From Pedobacter polysacchareus (GTDB lineage Bacteria > Bacteroidota > Bacteroidia > Sphingobacteriales > Sphingobacteriaceae), in assembly GCF_019802255.1 (NCBI RefSeq), contig NZ_JAHYSS010000001.1, positions 829,333 to 893,332 of the forward strand: 64,000 nucleotides of DNA, read 5' to 3'. Positions 1-7,599 of the stretch are shown one piece after another; the first letter of the stretch is position 1; each line of letters begins with the position of its first letter. The notes beneath the pieces were generated by a model. It was given only the letters and a program-made list of their open reading frames with translations. It made no database searches and was not told the DNA's origin. The translations under genes were made by a program, and so were the position numbers.

Positions 1-623
1 AGCAAGATATTGGTGTACGTAAAAACGACGATAAGATCATCCTGAATAGTTTGGTCGGCTATAAAGCGGCTAAATACTGGATGTATACTTTTTACGCCAA
101 TTTCCAAACACAGTTTGCCAATGGTTATACGTACCCTGTTTCTGGCAGAACCTTGATTTCTGCGGCTTTTGCCCCAGCTTATTTAACTTTCGGACCTGGT
201 TTTGCCTATAAGCGTTCTGATAATTTCAGGGTGAATATCTCTCCTGCAGCAGCTCGCATTGTAATGGTGACCAATAAAGAATTGTCTGATGCAGGTGCTT
301 ATGGCGTAGATCCAGGTAAGAAAAGTGATTTCCAATTCGGCGCTTCACTGGATGCTTATTATAAAATCAACCTGATGGAAAATATTAGTTTTGAGAACAT
401 TCTGAAACTATATTCGAATTACCTGGATAAACCGCAGAATGTGTATACGGACTATACTGCCAATCTTTTCCTAAAGGTGAACAAGTTTGTATCTGTAAAT
501 GCGGGTGCACAATTTATCTATGATGATAAGACCAAGATCGCTAAAGATGATGGATCTGGAGAATCCCGCTCTGTCTTGCAAATAAAACAGATCTTTGGCG
601 CTGGTTTAACTTACAAATTTTAA
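1..623 (+). CDS. DUF3078 outer-membrane protein, 3' part (truncated by window edge)
   Basis: The frame is open from base 3 to the TAA at 621-623, so the gene begins before the window; an internal TTG at 51 is not its start. The visible C-terminal part (about 207 residues) has alternating hydrophobic and polar strands, the segment FAPAYLTFGPGFAYK, the segment YSNYLDKPQN and a final aromatic residue (LTYKF), as in Bacteroidota outer-membrane beta-barrels. The pattern fits DUF3078, a family of unknown function. I infer an outer-membrane location from the C-terminal Phe and strand pattern. It is followed one base later by the SMR gene, so the two are probably co-translated. Confidence 0.75.
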   Translation, partial: QDIGVRKNDDKIILNSLVGYKAAKYWMYTFYANFQTQFANGYTYPVSGRTLISAAFAPAYLTFGPGFAYKRSDNFRVNISPAAARIVMVTNKELSDAGAYGVDPGKKSDFQFGASLDAYYKINLMENISFENILKLYSNYLDKPQNVYTDYTANLFLKVNKFVSVNAGAQFIYDDKTKIAKDDGSGESRSVLQIKQIFGAGLTYKF

Positions 624-624
624 C

Positions 625-954
625 ATGAAGTTCCTTTATCTGTTTATCGCGATTATCGCCGAAGTATTTGCTACCAGTGCCCTAAAAGCCTCTGAGCAGT
701 TTTCTAAGCCCCTGCCTTCTATTATTGTAGTAATTGGTTATCTGGTGGCTTTTTACTTCCTCAGTTTAACCTTAAAAACTATACCTGTGGGCATTGCTTA
801 TGCGCTATGGTCGGGCGTGGGCATTGTATTGGTTTCCGCAGCTGGGTATTTTCTGTATAAACAGACTTTGGATTTACCGGCATTGCTGGGTATTGGATTG
901 ATCATTATCGGCGTGATTGTGATCAATGTGTTTTCAAAATCTGCCGCGCATTAG
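625..954 (+). CDS. SMR family small multidrug efflux transporter
   Basis: A 109-residue protein with four predicted membrane helices, the standard size for the EmrE/QacE/SugE family. The essential membrane Glu is present (E13 in AIIAEVFATSALK), as are the conserved Tyr and Trp of IAYALWSGVG (Y59, W62) and the closing INVFSKS motif. Known members are proton-coupled exporters of lipophilic cations or guanidinium that act as dimers in the inner membrane. The sequence is closer to the EmrE type than to SugE by eye, but the substrate cannot be read. It starts one base after the upstream stop and ends before a strong hairpin. Confidence 0.9.
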   Translation: MKFLYLFIAIIAEVFATSALKASEQFSKPLPSIIVVIGYLVAFYFLSLTLKTIPVGIAYALWSGVGIVLVSAAGYFLYKQTLDLPALLGIGLIIIGVIVINVFSKSAAH

Positions 955-988
955 AAAGAACAGTAGCTCCGTTTGATATTTTCATCTG

Positions 989-1020
989 AATCCCAAAAGT
1001 TGAAGAAAACTTTTGGGATT
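989..1020 (+). terminator. Hairpin terminator between SMR and LysR genes
   Basis: A perfect 12-bp stem (989-1000 with 1009-1020, arm AATCCCAAAAGT) around an 8-nt loop lies 35 bases after the SMR stop. It sits between convergent genes and probably serves the SMR transcript; the following T-run is weak. Confidence 0.65.
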
Positions 1021-1128
1021 CATTTTAGCGCATGATCAGTCTGTTTTAAGTATCAGCGCTTCTGTATTTAGATCAGAATTTTGTTTTCAATCACATTTGC
1101 GCTTTCAGAGCACACCTTCTCTTTTAAA

Positions 1129-2025
1129 TCAGACCATTTCTTTTTTAAAGATCTCTTCGATCACTTTGATTTCTTCCGCATAGATGGTCTTCTTTCTGGT
1201 CGAGAAATACAGCGTATTTTCAATCACATCATTTCCTTCCCAGATCACTTTCATCTGTCCGCTTTCTATTTCTTTTCGGCATAAAAAGTCTGGGATGATG
1301 GCTACACCATTTTGTCCGCTTATACAACGTACAATAGAGCTCAGGTTTGGTACAATGTAATTGGGCTTGAAGTCTGGACGCTTATTAAAATTAAGGTGCC
1401 AGAAGCGCCTTAAATGCTCCATATCGGCAGTGGTGCCGTACCAGGTTTGCTGTTTCAGCCAGGTATGTACCTCTTTCATGTCTCCGTTTTGCAGCAATTT
1501 TTCAAAACCAGTCGTGTCCGTCTTGCTGCCGGCAACGAGCACAATCTTTTCTTTTGAAAAGGGCAGGTAATTGATGTTGTTGGAATCTCCTTTTTGTGGG
1601 GTGATGATCAAGTCAAGGATGCCATTATCGAGGTCGCTGAGCATTTCCGGGTATTCTCCGAATTTAATAATCACATTAAATGGAAGACTGGGCAAATAAG
1701 ATTCCAGGGTAAATTGAAAAGTTTCAAAACACATTCCGATGCTGATGGTGGGAGTATCCTTTTCTGTACTCTTATGAAAATGATGCTCGGCAGTTTCCAG
1801 TTTTGTGATCGCATCCAGGATGTAATTGTACAAGACTTTACCTCTTTCCGTAGACACCATTTTCCTGGAGGTCCGATCGAATAGTTTATATCCTACATAG
1901 GCCTCTAAAGAATTGAGGTGTAAACTAACCCCAGGTTGAGAAATGTACAATACCTCTGCTGCGCCGGTTAGCGTTCCCGTTTCATATATCGCTTTAAATG
2001 TTCTGAACCATTCTAAATTGACCAT
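1129..2025 (-). CDS. LysR family transcriptional regulator
   Basis: A 298-residue protein of normal LysR length. The N-terminal winged helix-turn-helix is at residues 1-60, with the recognition region GTLTGAAEVLYISQPGVSLH at 17-36 and the usual LFDRTSRKMVSTERG extension. The remainder matches the LysR substrate-binding fold. It is divergent from an MdaB-like quinone reductase gene, the classic arrangement in which a LysR protein controls the neighbour. A -7 element lies on its strand at 2081-2088 and overlaps an inverted repeat that could be the operator. The inducer is unknown; a redox-active or electrophilic compound is an inference from the target gene. Confidence 0.9.
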   Translation of the reverse strand: MVNLEWFRTFKAIYETGTLTGAAEVLYISQPGVSLHLNSLEAYVGYKLFDRTSRKMVSTERGKVLYNYILDAITKLETAEHHFHKSTEKDTPTISIGMCFETFQFTLESYLPSLPFNVIIKFGEYPEMLSDLDNGILDLIITPQKGDSNNINYLPFSKEKIVLVAGSKTDTTGFEKLLQNGDMKEVHTWLKQQTWYGTTADMEHLRRFWHLNFNKRPDFKPNYIVPNLSSIVRCISGQNGVAIIPDFLCRKEIESGQMKVIWEGNDVIENTLYFSTRKKTIYAEEIKVIEEIFKKEMV

Positions 2026-2074
2026 TTGCTGTTTTATTATAGTTGTACTGCGTGTTTATTGTTCTATTATAATT

Positions 2075-2138
2075 ATGATACAAAGATATGATTTAAGTTA
2101 TTTTAATTATACAGTGAGCCTGCTTAATTTTGTATCAT
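2075..2138. promoter_or_regulatory. Divergent promoters with a 10-bp inverted repeat (LysR/mdaB intergenic)
   Basis: ATGATACAAA at 2075-2084 is repeated in inverted orientation as TTTGTATCAT at 2129-2138. Each arm overlaps a Bacteroidota -7 element: TATCTTTG on the minus strand (2081-2088) for the LysR gene, and TAATTTTG on the plus strand (2125-2132) for the oxidoreductase. The placement suggests one regulator covering both promoters. Confidence 0.55.
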
Positions 2139-2248
2139 CAAAAAGATAATAAGATTTATGATCCAGATCATTAGGTGATTAAGGATCAAAATCGTTTAGA
2201 GGTTAAACAAAAATGCTGAGCTTAAAATCAGCGCTAAAAAAGATAAAA

Positions 2249-2890
2249 ATGAAAATATTTGTGATAAATGGTGGACAAGCTTTCGGTCATTCTGGTGGTC
2301 GCTTTAATGCAACAGTTGCTGCAGAAACAATTCGCTTTTTCGAGAATCAACCTGGTTTTGAAGTAAAATCAACAAATGTGAATGATGATTATGATCCTTT
2401 AGAGGAGGTAGAAAAATACACCTGGGCAGATGTGGTCATTTATCATACTCCCATCTGGTGGTTCCAGGTGCCTCATGGGTTGAAGAAATATATTGATGTG
2501 GTTTTTACCGTAGGGCACAATAGAGGAATTTATAAAAGTGACGGCCGTTCTGCAGAAAATCCAGCCATTAACTATGGTACAGGAGGATTGTTAACCGGTA
2601 AAAAGTATCTGTTAACGACTTCCTGGAATGCGCCAAAAGAAGCATTTACACTTCCTGGAGAGTTTTTTGACCAGAAAAGTGTGGATGATGGACCATTATT
2701 CGGATTCCACCGCATGAATGCTTTTACAGGAATGAAACCATTGCCAAGTCTGCATTTTCATGATGTGGAGAAGAATGCAGATGTGGAAACCGACCTGAAA
2801 AGATACCGGGCACATTTAGCTTCGCTTTTTATTCCCGACGCTGCCACAGGGAGCTTGCAGGAATCTGAGCTTGAAGCCTCCGCCTTGTAA
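2249..2890 (+). CDS. MdaB-like NAD(P)H-dependent quinone oxidoreductase
   Basis: A flavodoxin-like fold protein of 213 residues from the ATG at 2249. An upstream in-frame ATG at 2213 adds 12 Lys/Ser-rich residues, but family members begin at MKIFVINGGQ. Recognisable motifs are NGGQAFGHSGGR near the start (FAD-binding loop), TPIWWFQVPHGLKKYID, and LTTSWNAPKEAF. MdaB enzymes reduce quinones by two electrons in the cytoplasm, using FAD and NADPH. The gene is divergent from a LysR regulator that probably controls it. A -7 element at 2125-2132 would give a leader of about 110 nt. The C-terminal tail is somewhat longer than in E. coli MdaB. Confidence 0.88.
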   Translation: MKIFVINGGQAFGHSGGRFNATVAAETIRFFENQPGFEVKSTNVNDDYDPLEEVEKYTWADVVIYHTPIWWFQVPHGLKKYIDVVFTVGHNRGIYKSDGRSAENPAINYGTGGLLTGKKYLLTTSWNAPKEAFTLPGEFFDQKSVDDGPLFGFHRMNAFTGMKPLPSLHFHDVEKNADVETDLKRYRAHLASLFIPDAATGSLQESELEASAL

Positions 2891-2982
2891 GAATTGGAGT
2901 CATTGAACGGCTTGTTTTATTCGCCCAATTCTAAATCGGCTGAACCTCAAATTTATTCATTTTAGAACGAAGCATTCGACCT

Positions 2983-3018
2983 GAAAAGGCCCGTTTTCAT
3001 AGCGAAAGGGGCCTTTTC
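2983..3018 (+). terminator. Terminator after the MdaB-like gene
   Basis: A 10-bp stem GAAAAGGCCC (2983-2992) pairs with GGGCCTTTTC (3009-3018). The loop can extend the stem through TTTC/GAAA. It lies between two plus-strand genes. Confidence 0.65.
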
Positions 3019-3095
3019 CTTTGATAGGTTAAAATTTAATTATTTCTTTATTTGCCACCCTTTTAATGGTAACTTAGAATAATAGATAATTCCTT

Positions 3096-3986
3096 ATGTC
3101 AAATATTAAACTGATCATTGAAGAGCGAGCGAGTAATATTGGTAATTTTATGGTGGGCAGACTGCTGCCATTCCGGGAAAAAAGAATGGTAGGTCCATTT
3201 GCTTTTATCGACCACATGGGCCCTGTTTGCTTAAATGACCATGAAAATCTTGATGTTCCTCCACACCCACATATCGGTCTTTCTACGCTAACTTATCTTT
3301 TTGAAGGCAGTATTATGCACAAAGATAGCCTGGCAAATGAAATAGAAATTAAACCCGGACAAGTCAACTGGATGACCGCTGGAAAGGGAATCGTTCATTC
3401 CGAACGTACACCTGCATACTTACGTCATTCTGATAAAATGCTTCATGGTTTACAAATTTGGGTGGCTTTACCCAAAGACCTGGAACACATGGAACCCGAA
3501 TTTTTTCATGTAGAGGCTGAAGATATTCCAGTCTGGGAACAAGATGGTGTCTCTTTTAAACTGATCGCTGGTACTGCTTTTGGAAAGCAATCCCCGGTTC
3601 CCGTTTACAGTCCGCTTTATTTCCTGGAATTGAAAACAAAAACGCGTAAAACCGTTAAAATTGGCGATGATTTATTCGGAGAGAGTGGCTTGTACATCTT
3701 AGAGGGGGCGATTGAAAGTGAAGGGTTTACCTACGAACCGAAACAGCTGCTCGTCGCTAACGACACTAAACTTTGTGAATTTGTGATGCAGGAAAATACG
3801 ACGGTTTACATTTTTGGCGGTACCCCTTTTCCAGAGGAGCGTTTCATCTATTGGAATTTTGTGGCTACTTCTAAAGAAATAATTGAACAAGCTAAAAATA
3901 AATGGCTGGAGCAGTCTTTTGAAAGAGTGCCTGGAGAAACTGATTTTGTGCCTTTGCCAGAGCAGGGGAGGAGTATAAAAAGTTAG
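3096..3986 (+). CDS. Pirin family protein (bicupin, possible quercetinase)
   Basis: A 296-residue protein of the pirin family. The N-terminal cupin contains PPHPHIGLSTLTYLFEG and GKGIVHSER; H57, H59, H101 and E103 line up with the Fe ligands of human pirin (His56, His58, His101, Glu103). A second cupin domain occupies roughly residues 160-270 without the metal set, as is usual. Several bacterial pirins cleave quercetin in vitro, but the physiological role is unclear. It is followed 16 bases later by a GNAT gene, so the two may be co-transcribed. Confidence 0.9.
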   Translation: MSNIKLIIEERASNIGNFMVGRLLPFREKRMVGPFAFIDHMGPVCLNDHENLDVPPHPHIGLSTLTYLFEGSIMHKDSLANEIEIKPGQVNWMTAGKGIVHSERTPAYLRHSDKMLHGLQIWVALPKDLEHMEPEFFHVEAEDIPVWEQDGVSFKLIAGTAFGKQSPVPVYSPLYFLELKTKTRKTVKIGDDLFGESGLYILEGAIESEGFTYEPKQLLVANDTKLCEFVMQENTTVYIFGGTPFPEERFIYWNFVATSKEIIEQAKNKWLEQSFERVPGETDFVPLPEQGRSIKS

Positions 3987-4002
3987 ATTTAAATTTATTC
4001 TT

Positions 4003-4284
4003 ATGAAAATTGAACATCTAAATGAAAATAAAGGTGGCTATTTTAAAGCTGTAAATGAAGGTAAGACCGCGGCAATTATGAACTATGCCTGGGCTGGCCC
4101 GGGAAAAATCGTAATTGAGCATACAGAGGTCAAGCCCGATTACTCGGGACAAGGTTTAGGAAAGGATTTAGTATTCGCAGCGGTAGATTATGCCAGGCTG
4201 CAGAAAGTAAAGATCCTTCCGCTGTGTCCATTTGCTAAAAGCATCTTCAATAAGGATGAATCATTGAATGACGTGCTTTTTTAA
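4003..4284 (+). CDS. Small GNAT family N-acetyltransferase (YjdJ type)
   Basis: A 93-residue protein that covers only the core GNAT fold. It has IVIEHTEVKPDYSGQGLGKDLV with the acetyl-CoA loop GQGLGK at 49-54 and a C-terminal LPLCPFAKSIF segment, typical of the short YjdJ-type acetyltransferases. The substrate is unknown. It follows the pirin gene by 16 bases and ends before a 46-bp palindrome. Confidence 0.85.
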   Translation: MKIEHLNENKGGYFKAVNEGKTAAIMNYAWAGPGKIVIEHTEVKPDYSGQGLGKDLVFAAVDYARLQKVKILPLCPFAKSIFNKDESLNDVLF

Positions 4285-4289
4285 AAGTT

Positions 4290-4321
4290 GAACCGGCTAC
4301 CCCCCGCAATGGCGCCGGTTC
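4290..4321. repeat. Short GC-rich hairpin after the GNAT gene
   Basis: GAACCGGC (4290-4297) pairs with GCCGGTTC (4314-4321). No T-run follows, so it is an accessory structure rather than a clear terminator; the main palindrome lies 60 bases further on. Confidence 0.35.
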
Positions 4322-4380
4322 CCCCCATAATAGAAATTCATCAACATCCAGATAATGAACGATTCAAATATACAAGCTCC

Positions 4381-4426
4381 AATTACCAAATAAAATACCT
4401 AACGTTAGGTATTTTATTTGGTAATT
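4381..4426. terminator. 46-bp perfect palindrome, bidirectional terminator
   Basis: Bases 4381-4403 are the exact reverse complement of 4404-4426, with no spacer; the centre reads CCTAACGTTAGG. Each arm is A/T-rich outside and forms a long hairpin with a U-rich 3' side on either strand. It lies between the convergent GNAT and CoA-transferase genes, the position expected of a shared terminator. Confidence 0.75.
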
Positions 4427-4464
4427 CGCTGTGTATTAGTAATTAATGCTATTGAATAGTAGTA

Positions 4465-5745
4465 TTAGTGGTTAAAGCGCTCATAGAAGGCGCGATCCAA
4501 TTCCTCTCTGTGCATGGGATGGGCAAGGCTGATCAAGGCTTTGGCTCTTTGTTTTAAGCTCATTCCAAACAAGTTAACTTTGCCGTATTCTGTCACAATC
4601 CAGTGTACATGGCCCCTGGTGGTCACTACGCCAGCTCCTTGTTTCAGGAAAGGAACAATTCTGGAAATGCCTTTTGAGGTGATGGAAGGGAGGGCAATAA
4701 TTGGTTTTCCACCTTCAGAAAGGGAGGCACCATGGATGAAATCCATTTGTCCGCCAATCCCGGAGTACTGATAAGTACCCATAGAATCCGCACAGATCTG
4801 ACCGGTTAAGTCCAGCTCGATCGCAGAATTAATGGCAGTTACTTTAGGGTTTTTTCTAATGATGCTGGTATCATTCGCATAAGAAATATCCATCACGCGA
4901 ACAATAGGATTGTCATTTACAAAATCGTATAATTTTCGGGTGCCGATCATAAAAGAGGTGATAGACTTGCCGCGGTTTATCTTTTTAAGGCTATTATTGA
5001 TCACCCCACTTTGAATTAATGGAATCACCCCATCGGAAAGCATCTCTGTATGTAAACCCAGGTTTTTATGCCCGGTTAAGTTTTTCAATACCTGATCAGG
5101 AATCCCGCCAATTCCAAGCTGCAGGGTGGCGCCATCTTCTACTAATGAGGCAATATGCGCACCGATGGTAATCGTTGCTTCACTGGTTTTTGCAGAATAA
5201 TCCACCTCAGGTAATTCCTGTTCAAAATGAACCAGGGAGTTAATGGCAGAAATGTGTACAAAACCATCACCATGTGTTCTTGGCATCTTTGGATTTACCT
5301 GGGCGATGATGTGTTTTGCGGTATCTACCGCTGCTCTGGCAATGTCTACAGAAGTTCCCAAGGAGCAATATCCATGGGCATCCGGCTCAGAAACCTGGAT
5401 CAGGGCCACATCAATCGGTAAAAATCCTTCTTTAAACAGTTTTGGAATCTGACTTAAAAAAACGGGAATGTAATCTCCATTCATGCTATTGGCTACCGCC
5501 CTGGTATTTGCTGATACGAATAGGGAATTAAAGAAAAAGCTTTCGCGATAAGGGCTTTGATTGAAATCAACATCTCCAAGTGTAGTGATGCTGGTGATTT
5601 CTACATTTTTAAGTTCCTGATGTCTTTTTTGTAATGTTTTAATCAGGTGAACCGGTGTGGCGGCACTGCCATGAATAAATACGCGATCACCTGATTTAAT
5701 GACTTGCAGGGCTTGTTCTGCGGTAGTATAGTTTGGAACATTCAT
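4465..5745 (-). CDS. Acetyl-CoA hydrolase/transferase family protein
   Basis: A 426-residue class I CoA-transferase-like enzyme of the 4-hydroxybutyrate / acetyl-CoA hydrolase group. The family GxGGIPDQVL loop is at about 211-220, and the catalytic Glu is E234 in LHTEMLSDGV. These enzymes move CoA between acetyl-CoA and a carboxylate through a glutamyl-CoA intermediate in the cytoplasm. The acceptor (for example succinate or 4-hydroxybutyrate) cannot be read. It is transcribed alone, 137 bases after the end of the hydroxylase gene, and ends at the shared palindrome. Confidence 0.88.
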   Translation of the reverse strand: MNVPNYTTAEQALQVIKSGDRVFIHGSAATPVHLIKTLQKRHQELKNVEITSITTLGDVDFNQSPYRESFFFNSLFVSANTRAVANSMNGDYIPVFLSQIPKLFKEGFLPIDVALIQVSEPDAHGYCSLGTSVDIARAAVDTAKHIIAQVNPKMPRTHGDGFVHISAINSLVHFEQELPEVDYSAKTSEATITIGAHIASLVEDGATLQLGIGGIPDQVLKNLTGHKNLGLHTEMLSDGVIPLIQSGVINNSLKKINRGKSITSFMIGTRKLYDFVNDNPIVRVMDISYANDTSIIRKNPKVTAINSAIELDLTGQICADSMGTYQYSGIGGQMDFIHGASLSEGGKPIIALPSITSKGISRIVPFLKQGAGVVTTRGHVHWIVTEYGKVNLFGMSLKQRAKALISLAHPMHREELDRAFYERFNH

Positions 5746-5882
5746 AGATTTTGATGCTGCTTTAAGGAAATTTGGAGTTTGACTCCTTACCTAACAAAAA
5801 GGTAAGGATTTTGTGCTAAATCTCTATACAAATCGCCGTAAAGCAGCTGATCTAAATCATGAAAATAACTGACCTTCGTCAG

Positions 5883-6782
5883 CTAGGCTCCTGCTTGATC
5901 CTGGAGCTCTTTCTGCAGTATCTTTGAGGTTTTACCATTTCCGTCATGACTCCATCCCGGAGGATTAAATAGATATTTCAGTTTATTCTTCCATCCAGGT
6001 GCTTTTTTAACATCATCAGAAAGTGCAATCAGCTCATGAAAAATAATGTTTACTGCGCCCTGGCCTTCCGGCTGTGTGGTTAAGCCATAGTGGATTTCCT
6101 CTTCCGGAATTTCCTCCTGAAAAGTACCGAACCAACGGTCCCATAAAATCAGGACCATACCCATGTTTTTATCCAGGTATCGTACGTTACTGGCATGGTG
6201 AACACGGTGATGTGAAGGTGTCACAAAGATATATTCGATCCATGGATGAAGTTTTCCGATGGCCTGCGTATGCACGAGATTGCCATAAATCTGAGTAATC
6301 AGGTAGGCAAAAAGTATGTCAAATGCATTGAAACCCATAAAAGCCAGTGGCAAATAGAAAAATACGCGGTATAAAGGTTCAAATACGGTAGACCGGAAAC
6401 CGGTGGTCAGATTGAAAAATTCCGAAGAATGGTGGGTCACATGCATCGCCCAAAAAAGGCGTACATAATGACCTGTGGTATGTAGCAGCCAGTAAAGCAG
6501 GTCTTGTGCCAGAATCAATACGATCCAATACAGCCATACATTGGAAATTTCAAACAGACGATAATGCTCATAACAATAGTCCAATAGGAAGAAAGTGGCA
6601 GTTTTCATGGTCAGGTTAACGATAAACGCCACTGCCATCAGGTATACATTGGTTAAAGTATCACGTCCATGATACACTTTTTTATCATGGACGTAACTAA
6701 AGTACATTTCAACTAGAGTAAGGATGACAACAAAGCCAAAGAGGGCAACAATGCTCAGGTTTTTGTCTACTAATTCATTCAT
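5883..6782 (-). CDS. Sterol desaturase / fatty-acid hydroxylase family membrane protein
   Basis: A 299-residue integral membrane di-iron enzyme. The histidine clusters are visible: H101xxxH105, H114xxHH118, H171, and SHHRVHH at 190-196. Hydrophobic segments span roughly 10-30, 45-68, 83-100 and 138-168. Family members hydroxylate or desaturate lipids (sterols, fatty acids, carotenoids, sphinganine). The substrate here is unknown. It starts one base after the DUF4249 stop and so belongs to the FecIR-receptor operon, an unusual partner that suggests lipid modification linked to the receptor's cargo; that link is inference. The short charged C-terminal tail (about 260-299) lies outside the catalytic core. 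Confidence 0.88.
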   Translation of the reverse strand: MNELVDKNLSIVALFGFVVILTLVEMYFSYVHDKKVYHGRDTLTNVYLMAVAFIVNLTMKTATFFLLDYCYEHYRLFEISNVWLYWIVLILAQDLLYWLLHTTGHYVRLFWAMHVTHHSSEFFNLTTGFRSTVFEPLYRVFFYLPLAFMGFNAFDILFAYLITQIYGNLVHTQAIGKLHPWIEYIFVTPSHHRVHHASNVRYLDKNMGMVLILWDRWFGTFQEEIPEEEIHYGLTTQPEGQGAVNIIFHELIALSDDVKKAPGWKNKLKYLFNPPGWSHDGNGKTSKILQKELQDQAGA

Positions 6783-6783
6783 C

Positions 6784-7578
6784 TTATGGAATCACTAACG
6801 TTCTTTTTTCTGTGGTATGTGCACTGAAAAAGCCGAGTGCGCCACCTGTTAAATTACTCAGTGGATTGGCAGGGGCAGCTCCATTGTCAGAGCCTTCCGC
6901 AGCGGACAGACTGAAAAGGTAAAGGTAAACAGAAGGATCAATACTATGCATTTCAATACCTAATTTGTCTCCTTTTTTAAAGTTCCTTGACAAATCATCG
7001 GTTTTGTTTTCAAAAATGATAGACGTGGTTACTTCCTGACCAGGAGTGAATTGGTCGTTCATCATGCTGTAATTCCTTTGTCGCCTGCCATTGTGAAACA
7101 GCTCAAACCAGTAAAAGTTGGTTACGTTTGCCGGGTCCTTATATTTCACGTAAGTGGTGACTTTCAGGCTGTCAAAATCTTTGGCTTTCAGGTAAAAATC
7201 ATCAAAAGGAACTATTAAAGGCATGGTGCTGGAAGCTTTAAAAGTTTCCCCTTCTACAGCAACAGTCAAATGATAAGTTTGACCTGGAATCCCGGTTAAA
7301 GTTGATAATTTATATACCCCCGGACTATCTTCCAGCAGGGTATAAGTAGTGCCATTGTTTTCTATCTTCACTACTGCACCACTCAATCCGCTAAAAGGAT
7401 TGGTATCCTTAAAGTTTCTGGTTTTGCTGAGTAATACAGTACAGGAACCAGGCTCATTGGTAAGCGTACCTTCAATCACGTATTTTACTTCATTATCCTT
7501 GTATTTTAAGTCGATCACCTTTTCACAGGAACCTAGTAGTATAGGGAAAAGCAGGAGGATGTAAGCTATATTTTTCAT
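6784..7578 (-). CDS. DUF4249 lipoprotein
   Basis: A 264-residue protein with a lipoprotein signal (LLGSC, lipidated Cys at 18). The body is beta-rich, with a carboxypeptidase-regulatory-like stretch early on (LTNEPGSCTVLLSKTRNF). The pattern matches DUF4249, a family that regularly follows TonB-dependent receptors with STN domains in Bacteroidota and is thought to sit on the outer membrane beside the receptor. It lies 21 bases after the receptor gene and one base before the hydroxylase gene. Its role, perhaps ligand capture, is inferred from position only. Confidence 0.85.
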   Translation of the reverse strand: MKNIAYILLLFPILLGSCEKVIDLKYKDNEVKYVIEGTLTNEPGSCTVLLSKTRNFKDTNPFSGLSGAVVKIENNGTTYTLLEDSPGVYKLSTLTGIPGQTYHLTVAVEGETFKASSTMPLIVPFDDFYLKAKDFDSLKVTTYVKYKDPANVTNFYWFELFHNGRRQRNYSMMNDQFTPGQEVTTSIIFENKTDDLSRNFKKGDKLGIEMHSIDPSVYLYLFSLSAAEGSDNGAAPANPLSNLTGGALGFFSAHTTEKRTLVIP

Positions 7579-7599
7579 GTGGGTATTTATGTTGGGTCT

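Noticed and set aside
5784..5808. Terminator between the hydroxylase and CoA-transferase genes
   Set aside because: An 8-bp stem TCCTTACC/GGTAAGGA exists, but the minus strand has no U-tract after it, so I do not call it a terminator.
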